This document shows positions 12,001 through 27,000 of a stretch of DNA of 64,000 nucleotides, in pieces. The stretch is taken from positions 1,260,912-1,324,911 of the forward strand of contig JASFXZ010000014.1 in NCBI GenBank assembly GCA_032209605.1, written 5' to 3'. The translations under genes and the position numbers were made by a program. Origin of the DNA: Mactromeris polynyma (taxonomy: Eukaryota > Mollusca > Bivalvia > Venerida > Mactridae). The notes under the pieces are model-generated. The model saw only the letters and a list, made by a program, of their open reading frames with translations, made no database searches and was not told the origin of the DNA. Within the stretch, counting starts at the first letter, position 1; each line of letters begins with the position of its first letter.

Positions 12001-15000
12001 CTAGGAGCTTAAAACAACATTTCATATTTTCTGTAATTAATGTATGTTAAGCGTACTTTACATATTTGATAGGAATGGCATACATGCCGACGAGAATATT
12101 TTTGTTTTTCATTGAATGTGACATAATTCGCAATAAATCAGACAGTTAACTCCTAACTTTCTTCAAAGAAACTTCGCTGGCACTGATGAACGTTTGACAT
12201 GAGCTGTTGAATGTGAAGCTTTTTGACATGAAAATACGTATTAAACGTTTATGGTTAAAGAAACCTACTATAAAACAAGGTACTGTAAGAGAATCAAGAG
12301 AGAAATGTATTCAGACGAAAAGACGGCAAGACAATATTGAGGGATGGTCAGGCCTTACATTTGCTGACTAAAGGACAGGACACAGTGTAGACGGACTGTT
12401 CACAAGTCTTCAACAATCTTATACTGCCCCTACAAGCAGCCAGGTTACGGGAAACGTGAATTGAAATGTGTGGCAAATAACCAGTATGCTCATTTATGAC
12501 AGTGAAACATTAAAAAAACTAAATATTATCAATTGGACGCGAATCAGTGAGTATCGATGCCATACCATGTATATACACACTGTGTCGTGCCTTTCTCTCT
12601 TCTACTTTACCGAATGGTCTACAACGTCAAATATGTGAATGTACAACTGATAATGAATATACGTATGCCACTGAATTTATAACCCTTCAGTAAAATGTAT
12701 TGCAACTTTTCTGTCACGTAAATGGATTCGACTAAAAGGTCATGGCTCACATGTAAGATTATATAACTCCCAAACGATAGGGTGTTTACAAAAGTTTTGA
12801 TGAGTCCATACACAATTTAGAGTGTGCAATGTTTCTTAACATAAATACGTATCATATTTAGGGGTATTTATACAGGGATTGTATGCATTATGGCTACATT
12901 GGCATACACGGAACGATATTGGCCCGAAGGCTTTAATTCACACCGGCCCTGTGCATTTTACATGTTATATCTATTGTTGTATTCGTTTTGGTTTTGGCAA
13001 TGCATTTCGTTAACTCTTTGATCTTTTTCTGTGAGATCAATTAAGTTTGGTTTTTCAAAGGTCATTTTTGTATTTCTTTTGCAGGATATACTGAACTACA
13101 TGAAAACATGTATTCAAGAAGACTTAGTCAAAAAGTTAACACGTTTGCTGTCTTGACTTGTCCTGTGATCTCTTCCATCAATTAATCCCCCCCACTGTTT
13201 GTCCTCTTTGATTCTCCTAGTTATTTCCAATGGTCGGCCAGGCCATTCTTAGCGCCTCTGTACCCTTACGTATGTACCATTAGGCCTCCTCGGGTGCCTT
13301 ATGTTTAATGGATTGTTGTTTTCCATGAGGTCTGTGTGAGAAGGCACTGTCTTGTGGATGTGGCGTTCCCTGTAGCAACTTATTCTCTCTTTTACATTGT
13401 TCGTGGTGCATTTACGGTGTAAATATTTTGTTATGCGTACACTTCTGTATGTTTCGTGTTACTGAAAGTAGGATTGTGTTTTCTATTGCAGCTTTCTGTA
13501 ATCCTGATCTATGCGAAAATGGCGCCACCTGCAATGAAATAAAGGACGAGTGTGAATGTGCACCTGGATGTTTTGGGACATACTGTGAAATTGGTTAGTA
13601 ACAGAGTATCTAGGACCTTAAAACAACATTTCATATTTTCTGTAATTAATGTATGTTAAGCGTACGCTACATATTTGATAGGAACGACATACATGTACAT
13701 GTACATGCCGACGAGAATATTTTGTTTTTCTTTGAATGTGACATAATTTGCAATAAATCAGACAGTTAACTCCTAACTTTCTTCAAAGAAACTTCGGCCA
13801 GGTCATTCTTAGCGCCTCTGTACCCTTACGTATGTACCATTGAGCCTCCTCGGGTGCCCTATGTTTAATGGATTGTTGTATTCCATGAGGTCTGTGTGAG
13901 GAGGCACTGTATTGTGGATGTGGCGTTCCCTGTAGCAACTTATTCTCTCTTTTACATTGTTCGTGGTGCATTTACGGTGTAAATATTTTGCTATGCGTTA
14001 CCTTCTGTATTGTTCGTGTTACTGATCCTAGGATTGTGTTTACTATTGCAGCTTTCTGTAATCCTGATCCATGCGAAAATGGCGCCACCTGCAATGAAAT
14101 AAAGGACGAGTGTGAATGTGCACCTGGATGTTTTGGGACATACTGTGAAATTGGTTAGTAACAGAGTATCTAGGACCTTAAAACAACATTTCATACTTGC
14201 TGTAATTAATGTATGTTAAGCGTACGCTACATATTTGACAGGAATGACATACATGCCGACGAGAATATTTTGTTTTTCTTTGAATGTGACATAATTTGCA
14301 ATAAATCAGACAGTTAACTCCTAACTTTCTTCAAAGAAACTTCGGCCAGGTCCTTCTTAGCGCCTCTGTACCCTTACGTATGTACCATTGAGCCTCCTCG
14401 GGTGCCTTATGTTTAATGGATTGTTGTTTTCCATGAGGTCTGTGTGAGGAGGCACTGTCTCGTGGATGTGGCGTTCCCTGTAGCAACTTATTCTCTCTTT
14501 TACATTGTTCGTGGTGCATTTACGGTATAAATATTTTATTATGCGTTAACTTCTGTATTGTGCACTTCTGTATTGCTCGTATTACTGATCCTTGGATTGT
14601 GTTTACTATTGCAGCTTTCTGTAATCCTGATCCATGCGAAAATGGCGCCACTTGCAATGAAATAAAGGACGAGTGTGAATGTGTTCCTGGATATTTTGGG
14701 AAATACTGCAATACTTGTAAGTACCAGAGTTTCTAGGAGCTTAAAACAACATTTCATATTTTCTGTAATTAATGTATGTTAAGCGTACTTTACATATTTG
14801 ATAGGAATGGCATACATGCCGACGAGAATATTTTTGTTTTTCATTGAATGTGACATAATTCGCAATAAATCAGACAGTTAACTCCTAACTTTCTTCAAAG
14901 AAACTTCGCTGGCACTGATGAACGTTTGACATGAGCTGTTGAATGTGAAGCTTTTTGACATGAAAATACGTATTAAACGTTTATGGTTAAAGAAACCTAC

Positions 15001-18000
15001 TATAAAACAAGGTACTGTAAGAGAATCAAGAGAGAAATGTATTCAGACGAAAAGACGGCCAGACAATATTGAGGGATGGTCAGGCCTTACATTTGCTGAC
15101 TAAAGGACAGGACACAGTGTAGACGGACTGTTCACAAGTCTTCAACAATCTTATACTGCCCCTACAAGCAGCCAGGTTACGGGAAACGTGAATTGAAATG
15201 TGTGGCAAATAACCAGTATGCTCATTTATGACAGTGAAACATTAAAAAAACTAAATATTATCAATTGGACGCGAATCAGTGAGTATCGATGCCATACCAT
15301 GTATATACACACTGTGTCGTGCCTTTCTCTCTTCTACTTTACCGAATGGTCTACAACGTCAAATATGTGAATGTACAACTGATAATGAATATACGTATGC
15401 CACTGAATTTATAACCCTTCAGTAAAATGTATTGCAACTTTTCTGTCACGTAAATGGATTCGACTAAAAGGTCATGGCTCACATGTAAGATTATATAACT
15501 CCCAAACGATAGGGTGTTTACAAAAGTTTTGATGAGTCCATACACAATTTAGAGTGTGCAATGTTTCTTAACATAAATACGTATCATATTTAGGGGTATT
15601 TATACAGGGATTGTATGCATTATGGCTACATTGGCATACACGGAACGATATTGGCCCGAAGGCTTTAATTCACACCGGCCCTGTGCATTTTACATGTTAT
15701 ATCTATTGTTGTATTCGTTTTGGTTTTGGCAATGCATTTCGTTAACTCTTTGATCTTTTTCTGTGAGATCAATTAAGTTTGGTTTTTCAAAGGTCATTTT
15801 TGTATTTCTTTTGCAGGATATACTGAACTACATGAAAACATGTATTCAAGAAGACTTAGTCAAAAAGTTAACACGTTTGCTGTCTTGACTTGTCCTGTGA
15901 TCTCTTCCATCAATTAATCCCCCCCCACTGTTTGTCCTCTTTGATTCTCCTAGTTATTTCTAATGGTCGGCCAGGCCATTCTTAGCGCCTCTGTACCCTT
16001 ACGTATGTACCATTAGGCCTCCTCGGGTGCCTTATGTTTAATGGATTGTTGTTTTCCATGAGGTCTGTGTGAGAAGGCACTGTCTTGTGGATGTGGCGTT
16101 CCCTGTAGCAACTTATTCTCTCTTTTACATTGTTCGTGGTGCATTTACGGTGTAAATATTTTGTTATGCGTACACTTCTGTATGTTTCGTGTTACTGATA
16201 GTAGGATTGTGTTTACTATTGCAGCTTTCTGTAATCCTGATCTATGCGAAAATGGCGCCACCTGCAATGAAATAAAGGACGAGTGTGAATGTGCACCTGG
16301 ATGTTTTGGGACATACTGTGAAATTGGTTAGTAACAGAGTATCTAGGACCTTAAAACAACATTTCATATTTGCTGTAATTAATGTATGTTAAGCGTACGC
16401 TACATATTTGATAGGAACGACATACATGTACATGTACATGCCGACGAGAATATTTTGTTTTTCTTTGAATGTGACATAATTTGCAATAAATCAGACAGTT
16501 AACTCCTAACTTTCTTCAAAGAAACTTCGGCCAGGTCATTCTTAGCGCCTCTGTACCCTTACGTATGTACCATTGAGCCTCCTCGGGTGCCCTATGTTTA
16601 ATGGGTTGTTGTATTCCATGAGGTCTGTGTGAGGAGGCACTGTATTGTGGTTGTGGCGTTCCCTGTAGCAACTTATTCTCTCTTTTACATTGTTCGTGGT
16701 GCATTTACGGTGTAAATATTTTGTTATGCGTTACCTTCTGTATTGTTCGTGTTACTGATCCTAGGATTGTGTTTACTATTGCAGCTTTCTGTAATCCTGA
16801 TCCATGCGAAAATGGCGCCACCTGCAATGAAATAAAGGACGAGTGTGAATGTGCACCTGGATGTTTTGGGACATACTGTGAAATTGGTTAGTAACATAGT
16901 ATCTAGGACCTTAAAACAACATATCATACTTGCTGTAATTAATGTATGTTAAGCGTACGCTACATATTTGACAGGAATGACATACATGCCGACGAGAATA
17001 TTTTGTTTTTCTTTGAATGTGACATAATTTGCAATAAATCAGACAGTTAACTCCTAACTTTCTTCAAAGAAACTTGGGCCAGGTCATTCTTAGCGCCTCT
17101 GTACCCTTACGTATGTACCATTGAGCCTCCTCGGGTGCCTTATGTTTAATGGATTGTTGTTTTCCATGAGGTCTGTGTGAGGAGGCACTGTCTTGTGGAT
17201 GTGGCGTTCCCTGTAGCAACTTATTCTCTCTTTTACATTGTTCGTGGTGCATTTACGGTATAAATATTTTATTATGCGTTAACTTCTGTATTGTGCACTT
17301 CTGTATTGCTCGTGTTACTGATCCTTGGATTGTGTTTACTATTGCAGCTTTCTGTAATCCTGATCCATGCGAAAATGGCGCCACTTGCAATGAAATAAAG
17401 GACGAGTGTGAATGTGTTCCTGGATATTTTGGGAAATACTGCAATACTTGTAAGTACCAGAGTTTCTAGGAGCTTAAAACAACATTTCATATTTTCTGTA
17501 ATTAATGTATGTTAAGCGTACTTTACATATTTGATAGGAATGGCATACATGCCGACGAGAATATTTTTGTTTTTCATTGAATGTGACATAATTCGCAATA
17601 AATCAGACAGTTAACTCCTAACTTTCTTCAAAGAAACTTCGCTGGCACTGATGAACGTTTGACATGAGCTGTTGAATGTGAAGCTTTTTGACATGAAAAT
17701 ACGTATTAAACGTTTATGGTTAAAGAAACCTACTATAAAACAAGGTACTGTAAGAGAATCAAGAGAGAAATGTATTCAGACGAAAAGACGGCAAGACAAT
17801 ATTGAGGGATGGTCAGGCCTTACATTTGCTGACTAAAGGACAGGACACAGTGTAGACGGACTGTTCACAAGTCTTCAACAATCTTATACTGCCCCTACAA
17901 GCAGCCAGGTTACGGGAAACGTGAATTGAAATGTGTGGCAAATAACCAGTATGCTCATTTATGACAGTGAAACATTAAAAAAACTAAATATTATCAATTG

Positions 18001-21000
18001 GACGCGAATCAGTGAGTATCGATGCCATACCATGTATATACACACTGTGTCGTGCCTTTCTCTCTTCTACTTTACCGAATGGTCTACAACGTCAAATATG
18101 TGAATGTACAACTGATAATGAATATACGTATGCCACTGAATTTATAACCCTTCAGTAAAATGTATTGCAACTTTTCTGTCACGTAAATGGATTCGACTAA
18201 AAGGTCATGGCTCACATGTAAGATTATATAACTCCCAAACGATAGGGTGTTTACAAAAGTTTTGATGAGTCCATACACAATTTAGAGTGTGCAATGTTTC
18301 TTAACATAAATACGTATCATATTTAGGGGTATTTATACAGGGATTGTATGCATTATGGCTACATTGGCATACACGGAACGATATTGGCCCGAAGGCTTTA
18401 ATTCACACCGGCCCTGTGCATTTTACATGTTATATCTATTGTTGTATTCGTTTTGGTTTTGGCAATGCATTTCGTTAACTCTTTGATCTTTTTCTGTGAG
18501 ATCAATTAAGTTTGGTTTTTCAAAGGTCATTTTTGTATTTCTTTTGCAGGATATACTGAACTACATGAAAACATGTATTCAAGAAGACTTAGTCAAAAAG
18601 TTAACACGTTTGCTGTCTTGACTTGTCCTGTGATCTCTTCCATCAATTAATCCCCCCCACTGTTTGTCCTCTTTGATTCTCCTAGTTATTTCCAATGGTC
18701 GGCCAGGCCATTCTTAGCGCCTCTGTACCCTTACGTATGTACCATTAGGCCTCCTCGGGTGCCTTATGTTTAATGGATTGTTGTTTTCCATGAGGTCTGT
18801 GTGAGAAGGCACTGTCTTGTGGATGTGGCGTTCCCTGTAGCAACTTATTCTCTCTTTTACATTGTTCGTGGTGCATTTACGGTGTAAATATTTTGTTATG
18901 CGTACACTTCTGTATGTTTCGTGTTACTGAAAGTAGGATTGTGTTTTCTATTGCAGCTTTCTGTAATCCTGATCTATGCGAAAATGGCGCCACCTGCAAT
19001 GAAATAAAGGACGAGTGTGAATGTGCACCTGGATGTTTTGGGACATACTGTGAAATTGGTTAGTAACAGAGTATCTAGGACCTTAAAACAACATTTCATA
19101 TTTGCTGTAATTAATGTATGTTAAGCGTACGCTACATATTTGATAGGAACGACATACATGTACATGTACATGCCGACGAGAATATTTTGTTTTTCTTTGA
19201 ATGTGACATAATTTGCAATAAATCAGACAGTTAACTCCTAACTTTCTTCAAAGAAACTTCGGCCAGGTCATTCTTAGCGCCTCTGTACCCTTACGTATGT
19301 ACCATTGAGCCTCCTCGGGTGCCCTATGTTTAATGGATTGTTGTATTCCATGAGGTCTGTGTGAGGAGGCACTGTATTGTGGATGTGGCGTTCCCTGTAG
19401 CAACTTATTCTCTCTTTTACATTGTTCGTGGTGCATTTACGGTGTAAATATTTTGCTATGCGTTACCTTCTGTATTGTTCGTGTTACTGATCCTAGGATT
19501 GTGTTTACTATTGCAGCTTTCTGTAATCCTGATCCATGCGAAAATGGCGCCACCTGCAATGAAATAAAGGACGAGTGTGAATGTGCACCTGGATGTTTTG
19601 GGACATACTGTGAAATTGGTTAGTAACAGAGTATCTAGGACCTTAAAACAACATTTCATACTTGCTGTAATTAATGTATGTTAAGCGTACGCTACATATT
19701 TGACAGGAATGACATACATGCCGACGAGAATATTTTGTTTTTCTTTGAATGTGACATAATTTGCAATAAATCAGACAGTTAACTCCTAACTTTCTTCAAA
19801 GAAACTTCGGCCAGGTCCTTCTTAGCGCCTCTGTACCCTTACGTATGTACCATTGAGCCTCCTCGGGTGCCTTATGTTTAATGGATTGTTGTTTTCCATG
19901 AGGTCTGTGTGAGGAGGCACTGTCTCGTGGATGTGGCGTTCCCTGTAGCAACTTATTCTCTCTTTTACATTGTTCGTGGTGCATTTACGGTATAAATATT
20001 TTATTATGCGTTAACTTCTGTATTGTGCACTTCTGTATTGCTCGTATTACTGATCCTTGGATTGTGTTTACTATTGCAGCTTTCTGTAATCCTGATCCAT
20101 GCGAAAATGGCGCCACTTGCAATGAAATAAAGGACGAGTGTGAATGTGTTCCTGGATATTTTGGGAAATACTGCAATACTTGTAAGTACCAGAGTTTCTA
20201 GGAGCTTAAAACAACATTTCATATTTTCTGTAATTAATGTATGTTAAGCGTACTTTACATATTTGATAGGAATGGCATACATGCCGACGAGAATATTTTT
20301 GTTTTTCATTGAATGTGACATAATTCGCAATAAATCAGACAGTTAACTCCTAACTTTCTTCAAAGAAACTTCGCTGGCACTGATGAACGTTTGACATGAG
20401 CTGTTGAATGTGAAGCTTTTTGACATGAAAATACGTATTAAACGTTTATGGTTAAAGAAACCTACTATAAAACAAGGTACTGTAAGAGAATCAAGAGAGA
20501 AATGTATTCAGACGAAAAGACGGCCAGACAATATTGAGGGATGGTCAGGCCTTACATTTGCTGACTAAAGGACAGGACACAGTGTAGACGGACTGTTCAC
20601 AAGTCTTCAACAATCTTATACTGCCCCTACAAGCAGCCAGGTTACGGGAAACGTGAATTGAAATGTGTGGCAAATAACCAGTATGCTCATTTATGACAGT
20701 GAAACATTAAAAAAACTAAATATTATCAATTGGACGCGAATCAGTGAGTATCGATGCCATACCATGTATATACACACTGTGTCGTGCCTTTCTCTCTTCT
20801 ACTTTACCGAATGGTCTACAACGTCAAATATGTGAATGTACAACTGATAATGAATATACGTATGCCACTGAATTTATAACCCTTCAGTAAAATGTATTGC
20901 AACTTTTCTGTCACGTAAATGGATTCGACTAAAAGGTCATGGCTCACATGTAAGATTATATAACTCCCAAACGATAGGGTGTTTACAAAAGTTTTGATGA

Positions 21001-24000
21001 GTCCATACACAATTTAGAGTGTGCAATGTTTCTTAACATAAATACGTATCATATTTAGGGGTATTTATACAGGGATTGTATGCATTATGGCTACATTGGC
21101 ATACACGGAACGATATTGGCCCGAAGGCTTTAATTCACACCGGCCCTGTGCATTTTACATGTTATATCTATTGTTGTATTCGTTTTGGTTTTGGCAATGC
21201 ATTTCGTTAACTCTTTGATCTTTTTCTGTGAGATCAATTAAGTTTGGTTTTTCAAAGGTCATTTTTGTATTTCTTTTGCAGGATATACTGAACTACATGA
21301 AAACATGTATTCAAGAAGACTTAGTCAAAAAGTTAACACGTTTGCTGTCTTGACTTGTCCTGTGATCTCTTCCATCAATTAATCCCCCCCCACTGTTTGT
21401 CCTCTTTGATTCTCCTAGTTATTTCTAATGGTCGGCCAGGCCATTCTTAGCGCCTCTGTACCCTTACGTATGTACCATTAGGCCTCCTCGGGTGCCTTAT
21501 GTTTAATGGATTGTTGTTTTCCATGAGGTCTGTGTGAGAAGGCACTGTCTTGTGGATGTGGCGTTCCCTGTAGCAACTTATTCTCTCTTTTACATTGTTC
21601 GTGGTGCATTTACGGTGTAAATATTTTGTTATGCGTACACTTCTGTATGTTTCGTGTTACTGATAGTAGGATTGTGTTTACTATTGCAGCTTTCTGTAAT
21701 CCTGATCTATGCGAAAATGGCGCCACCTGCAATGAAATAAAGGACGAGTGTGAATGTGCACCTGGATGTTTTGGGACATACTGTGAAATTGGTTAGTAAC
21801 AGAGTATCTAGGACCTTAAAACAACATTTCATATTTGCTGTAATTAATGTATGTTAAGCGTACGCTACATATTTGATAGGAACGACATACATGTACATGT
21901 ACATGCCGACGAGAATATTTTGTTTTTCTTTGAATGTGACATAATTTGCAATAAATCAGACAGTTAACTCCTAACTTTCTTCAAAGAAACTTCGGCCAGG
22001 TCATTCTTAGCGCCTCTGTACCCTTACGTATGTACCATTGAGCCTCCTCGGGTGCCCCATGTTTAATGGATTGTTGTATTCCATGAGGTCTGTGTGAGGA
22101 GGCACTGTATTGTGGATGTGGCGTTCCCTGTAGCAACTTATTCTCTCTTTTACATTGTTCGTGGTGCATTTACGGTGTAAATATTTTGTTATGCGTTACC
22201 TTCTGTATTGTTCGTGTTACTGATCCTAGGATTGTGTTTACTATTGCAGCTTTCTGTAATCCTGATCCATGCGAAAATGGCGCCACCTGCAATGAAATAA
22301 AGGACGAGTGTGAATGTGCACCTGGATGTTTTGGGACATACTGTGAAATTGGTTAGTAACAGAGTATCTAGGACCTTAAAACAACATTTCATACTTGCTG
22401 TAATTAATGTATGTTAAGCGTACGCTACATATTTGACAGGAATGACACACATGCCGACGAGAATATTTTGTTTTTCTTTGAATGTGACATAATTTGCAAT
22501 AAATCAGACAGTTAACTCCTAACTTTCTTCAAAGAAACTTGGGCCAGGTCATTCTTAGCGCCTCTGTACCCTTACGTATGTACCATTGAGCCTCCTCGGG
22601 TGCCTTATGTTTAATGGATTGTTGTTTTCCATGAGGTCTGTGTGAGGAGGCACTGTCTCGTGGATGTGGCGTTCCCTGTAGCAACTTATTCTCTCTTTTA
22701 CATTGTTCGTGGTGCATTTACGGTATAAATATTTTATTATGCGTTAACTTCTGTATTGTGCACTTCTGTATTGCTCGTGTTACTGATCCTTGGATTGTGT
22801 TTACTATTGCAGCTTTCTGTAATCCTGATCCATGCGAAAATGGCGCCACTTGCAATGAAATAAAGGACGAGTGTGAATGTGTTCCTGGATATTTTGGGAA
22901 ATACTGCAATACTTGTAAGTACCAGAGTTTCTAGGAGCTTAAAACAACATTTCATATTTTCTGTAATTAATGTATGTTAAGCGTACTTTACATATTTGAT
23001 AGGAATGGCATACATGCCGACGAGAATATTTTTGTTTTTCATTGAATGTGACATAATTCGCAATAAATCAGACAGTTAACTCCTAACTTTCTTCAAAGAA
23101 ACTTCGCTGGCACTGATGAACGTTTGACATGAGCTGTTGAATGTGAAGCTTTTTGACATGAAAATACGTATTAAAAGTTTATGGTTAAAGAAACCTACTA
23201 TAAAACAAGGTACTGTAAGAGAATCAAGAGAGAAATGTATTCAGACGAAAAGACGGCAAGACGATATTGAGGGATGGTCAGGCTTTACATTTGCTGACTA
23301 AAGGACAGGACACAGTGTAGACGGACTGTTCACAAGTCTTCAACAATCTTATACCGCCCCTACAAGCAGCCAGGTTACGGGAAACGTGAATTGAAATGTG
23401 TGGCAAATAACCAGTATGCTCATTTATGACAGTGAAACATTAAAAAAACTAAATATTATCAATTGGACGCGAATCAGTGAGTATCGATGCCATACCATGT
23501 ATATACACACTGTGTCGTGCCTTTCTCTCTTCTACTTTACCGAATGGTCTACAACGTCAAATATGTGAATGTACAACTGATAATGAATATACGTATGCCA
23601 CTGAATTTATAACCCTTCAGTAAAATGTATTGCAACTTTTCTGTCACGTAAATGGATTCGACTAAAAGGTCATGGCTCACATGTAAGATTATATAACTCC
23701 CAAACGATAGGGTGTTTACAAAAGTTTTGATGAGTCCATACACAATTTAGAGTGTGCAATGTTTCTTAACATAAATACGTATCATATTTAGGGGTATTTA
23801 TACAGGGATTGTATGCATTATGGCTACATTGGCATACACGGAACGATATTGGCCCGAAGGCTTTAATTCACACCGGCCCTGTGCATTTTACATGTTATAT
23901 CTATTGTTGTATTCGTTTTGGTTTTGGCAATGCATTTCGTTAACTCTTTGATCTTTTTCTGTGAGATCAATTAAGTTTGGTTTTTCAAAGGTCATTTTTG

Positions 24001-27000
24001 TATTTCTTTTGCAGGATATACTGAACTACATGAAAACATGTATTCAAGAAGACTTAGTCAAAAAGTTAACACGTTTGCTGTCTTGACTTGTCCTGTGATC
24101 TCTTCCATCAATTAATCCCCCCCACTGTTTGTCCTCTTTGATTCTCCTAGTTATTTCCAATGGTCGGCCAGGCCATTCTTAGCGCCTCTGTACCCTTACG
24201 TATGTACCATTAGGCCTCCTCGGGTGCCTTATGTTTAATGGATTGTTGTTTTCCATGAGGTCTGTGTGAGAAGGCACTGTCTTGTGGATGTGGCGTTCCC
24301 TGTAGCAACTTATTCTCTCTTTTACATTGTTCGTGGTGCATTTACGGTGTAAATATTTTGTAATGCGTACACTTCTGTATGTTTCGTGTTACTGAAAGTA
24401 GGATTGTGTTTTCTATTGCAGCTTTCTGTAATCCTGATCTATGCGAAAATGGCGCCACCTGCAATGAAATAAAGGACGAGTGTGAATGTGCACCTGGATG
24501 TTTTGGGACATACTGTGAAATTGGTTAGTAACAGAGTATCTAGGACCTTAAAACAACATTTCATATTTGCTGTAATTAATGTATGTTAAGCGTACGCTAC
24601 ATATTTGATAGGAACGACATACATGTACATGTACATGCCGACGAGAATATTTTGTTTTTCTTTGAATGTGACATAATTTGCAATAAATCAGACAGTTAAC
24701 TCCTAACTTTCTTCAAAGAAACTTCGGCCAGGTCATTCTTAGCGCCTCTGTACCCTTACGTATGTACCATTGAGCCTCCTCGGGTGCCCTATGTTTAATG
24801 GATTGTTGTATTCCATGAGGTCTGTGTGAGGAGGCACTGTATTGTGGATGTGGCGTTCCCTGTAGCAACTTATTCTCTCTTTTACATTGTTCGTGGTGCA
24901 TTTACGGTGTAAATATTTTGCTATGCGTTACCTTCTGTATTGTTCGTGTTACTGATCCTAGGATTGTGTTTACTATTGCAGCTTTCTGTAATCCTGATCC
25001 ATGCGAAAATGGCGCCACCTGCAATGAAATAAAGGACGAGTGTGAATGTGCACCTGGATGTTTTGGGACATACTGTGAAATTGGTTAGTAACAGAGTATC
25101 TAGGACCTTAAAACAACATTTCATACTTGCTGTAATTAATGTATGTTAAGCGTACGCTACATATTTGACAGGAATGACATACATGCCGACGAGAATATTT
25201 TGTTTTTCTTTGAATGTGACATAATTTGCAATAAATCAGACAGTTAACTCCTAACTTTCTTCAAAGAAACTTCGGCCAGGTCCTTCTTAGCGCCTCTGTA
25301 CCCTTACGTATGTACCATTGAGCCTCCTCGGGTGCCTTATGTTTAATGGATTGTTGTTTTCCATGAGGTCTGTGTGAGGAGGCACTGTCTCGTGGATGTG
25401 GCGTTCCCTGTAGCAACTTATTCTCTCTTTTACATTGTTCGTGGTGCATTTACGGTATAAATATTTTATTATGCGTTAACTTCTGTATTGTGCACTTCTG
25501 TATTGCTCGTATTACTGATCCTTGGATTGTGTTTACTATTGCAGCTTTCTGTAATCCTGATCCATGCGAAAATGGCGCCACTTGCAATGAAATAAAGGAC
25601 GAGTGTGAATGTGTTCCTGGATATTTTGGGAAATACTGCAATACTTGTAAGTACCAGAGTTTCTAGGAGCTTAAAACAACATTTCATATTTTCTGTAATT
25701 AATGTATGTTAAGCGTACTTTACATATTTGATAGGAATGGCATACATGCCGACGAGAATATTTTTGTTTTTCATTGAATGTGACATAATTCGCAATAAAT
25801 CAGACAGTTAACTCCTAACTTTCTTCAAAGAAACTTCGCTGGCACTGATGAACGTTTGACATGAGCTGTTGAATGTGAAGCTTTTTGACATGAAAATACG
25901 TATTAAACGTTTATGGTTAAAGAAACCTACTATAAAACAAGGTACTGTAAGAGAATCAAGAGAGAAATGTATTCAGACGAAAAGACGGCAAGACAATATT
26001 GAGGGATGGTCAGGCCTTACATTTGCTGACTAAAGGACAGGACACAGTGTAGACGGACTGTTCACAAGTCTTCAACAATCTTATACTGCCCCTACAAGCA
26101 GCCAGGTTACGGGAAACGTGAATTGAAATGTGTGGCAAATAACCAGTATGCTCATTTATGACAGTGAAACATTAAAAAAACTAAATATTATCAATTGGAC
26201 GCGAATCAGTGAGTATCGATGCCATACCATGTATATACACACTGTGTCGTGCCTTTCTCTCTTCTACTTTACCGAATGGTCTACAACGTCAAATATGTGA
26301 ATGTACAACTGATAATGAATATACGTATGCCACTGAATTTATAACCCTTCAGTAAAATGTATTGCAACTTTTCTGTCACGTAAATGGATTCGACTAAAAG
26401 GTCATGGCTCACATGTAAGATTATATAACTCCCAAACGATAGGGTGTTTACAAAAGTTTTGATGAGTCCATACACAATTTAGAGTGTGCAATGTTTCTTA
26501 ACATAAATACGTATCATATTTAGGGGTATTTATACAGGGATTGTATGCATTATGGCTACATTGGCATACACGGAACGATATTGGCCCGAAGGCTTTAATT
26601 CACACCGGCCCTGTGCATTTTACATGTTATATCTATTGTTGTATTCGTTTTGGTTTTGGCAATGCATTTCGTTAACTCTTTGATCTTTTTCTGTGAGATC
26701 AATTAAGTTTGGTTTTTCAAAGGTCATTTTTGTATTTCTTTTGCAGGATATACTGAACTACATGAAAACATGTATTCAAGAAGACTTAGTCAAAAAGTTA
26801 ACACGTTTGCTGTCTTGACTTGTCCTGTGATCTCTTCCATCAATTAATCCCCCCCACTGTTTGTCCTCTTTGATTCTCCTAGTTATTTCTAATGGTCGGC
26901 CAGGCCATTCTTAGCGCCTCTGTACCCTTACGTATGTACCATTAGGCCTCCTCGGGTGCCTTATGTTTAATGGATTGTTGTTTTCCATGAGGTCTGTGTG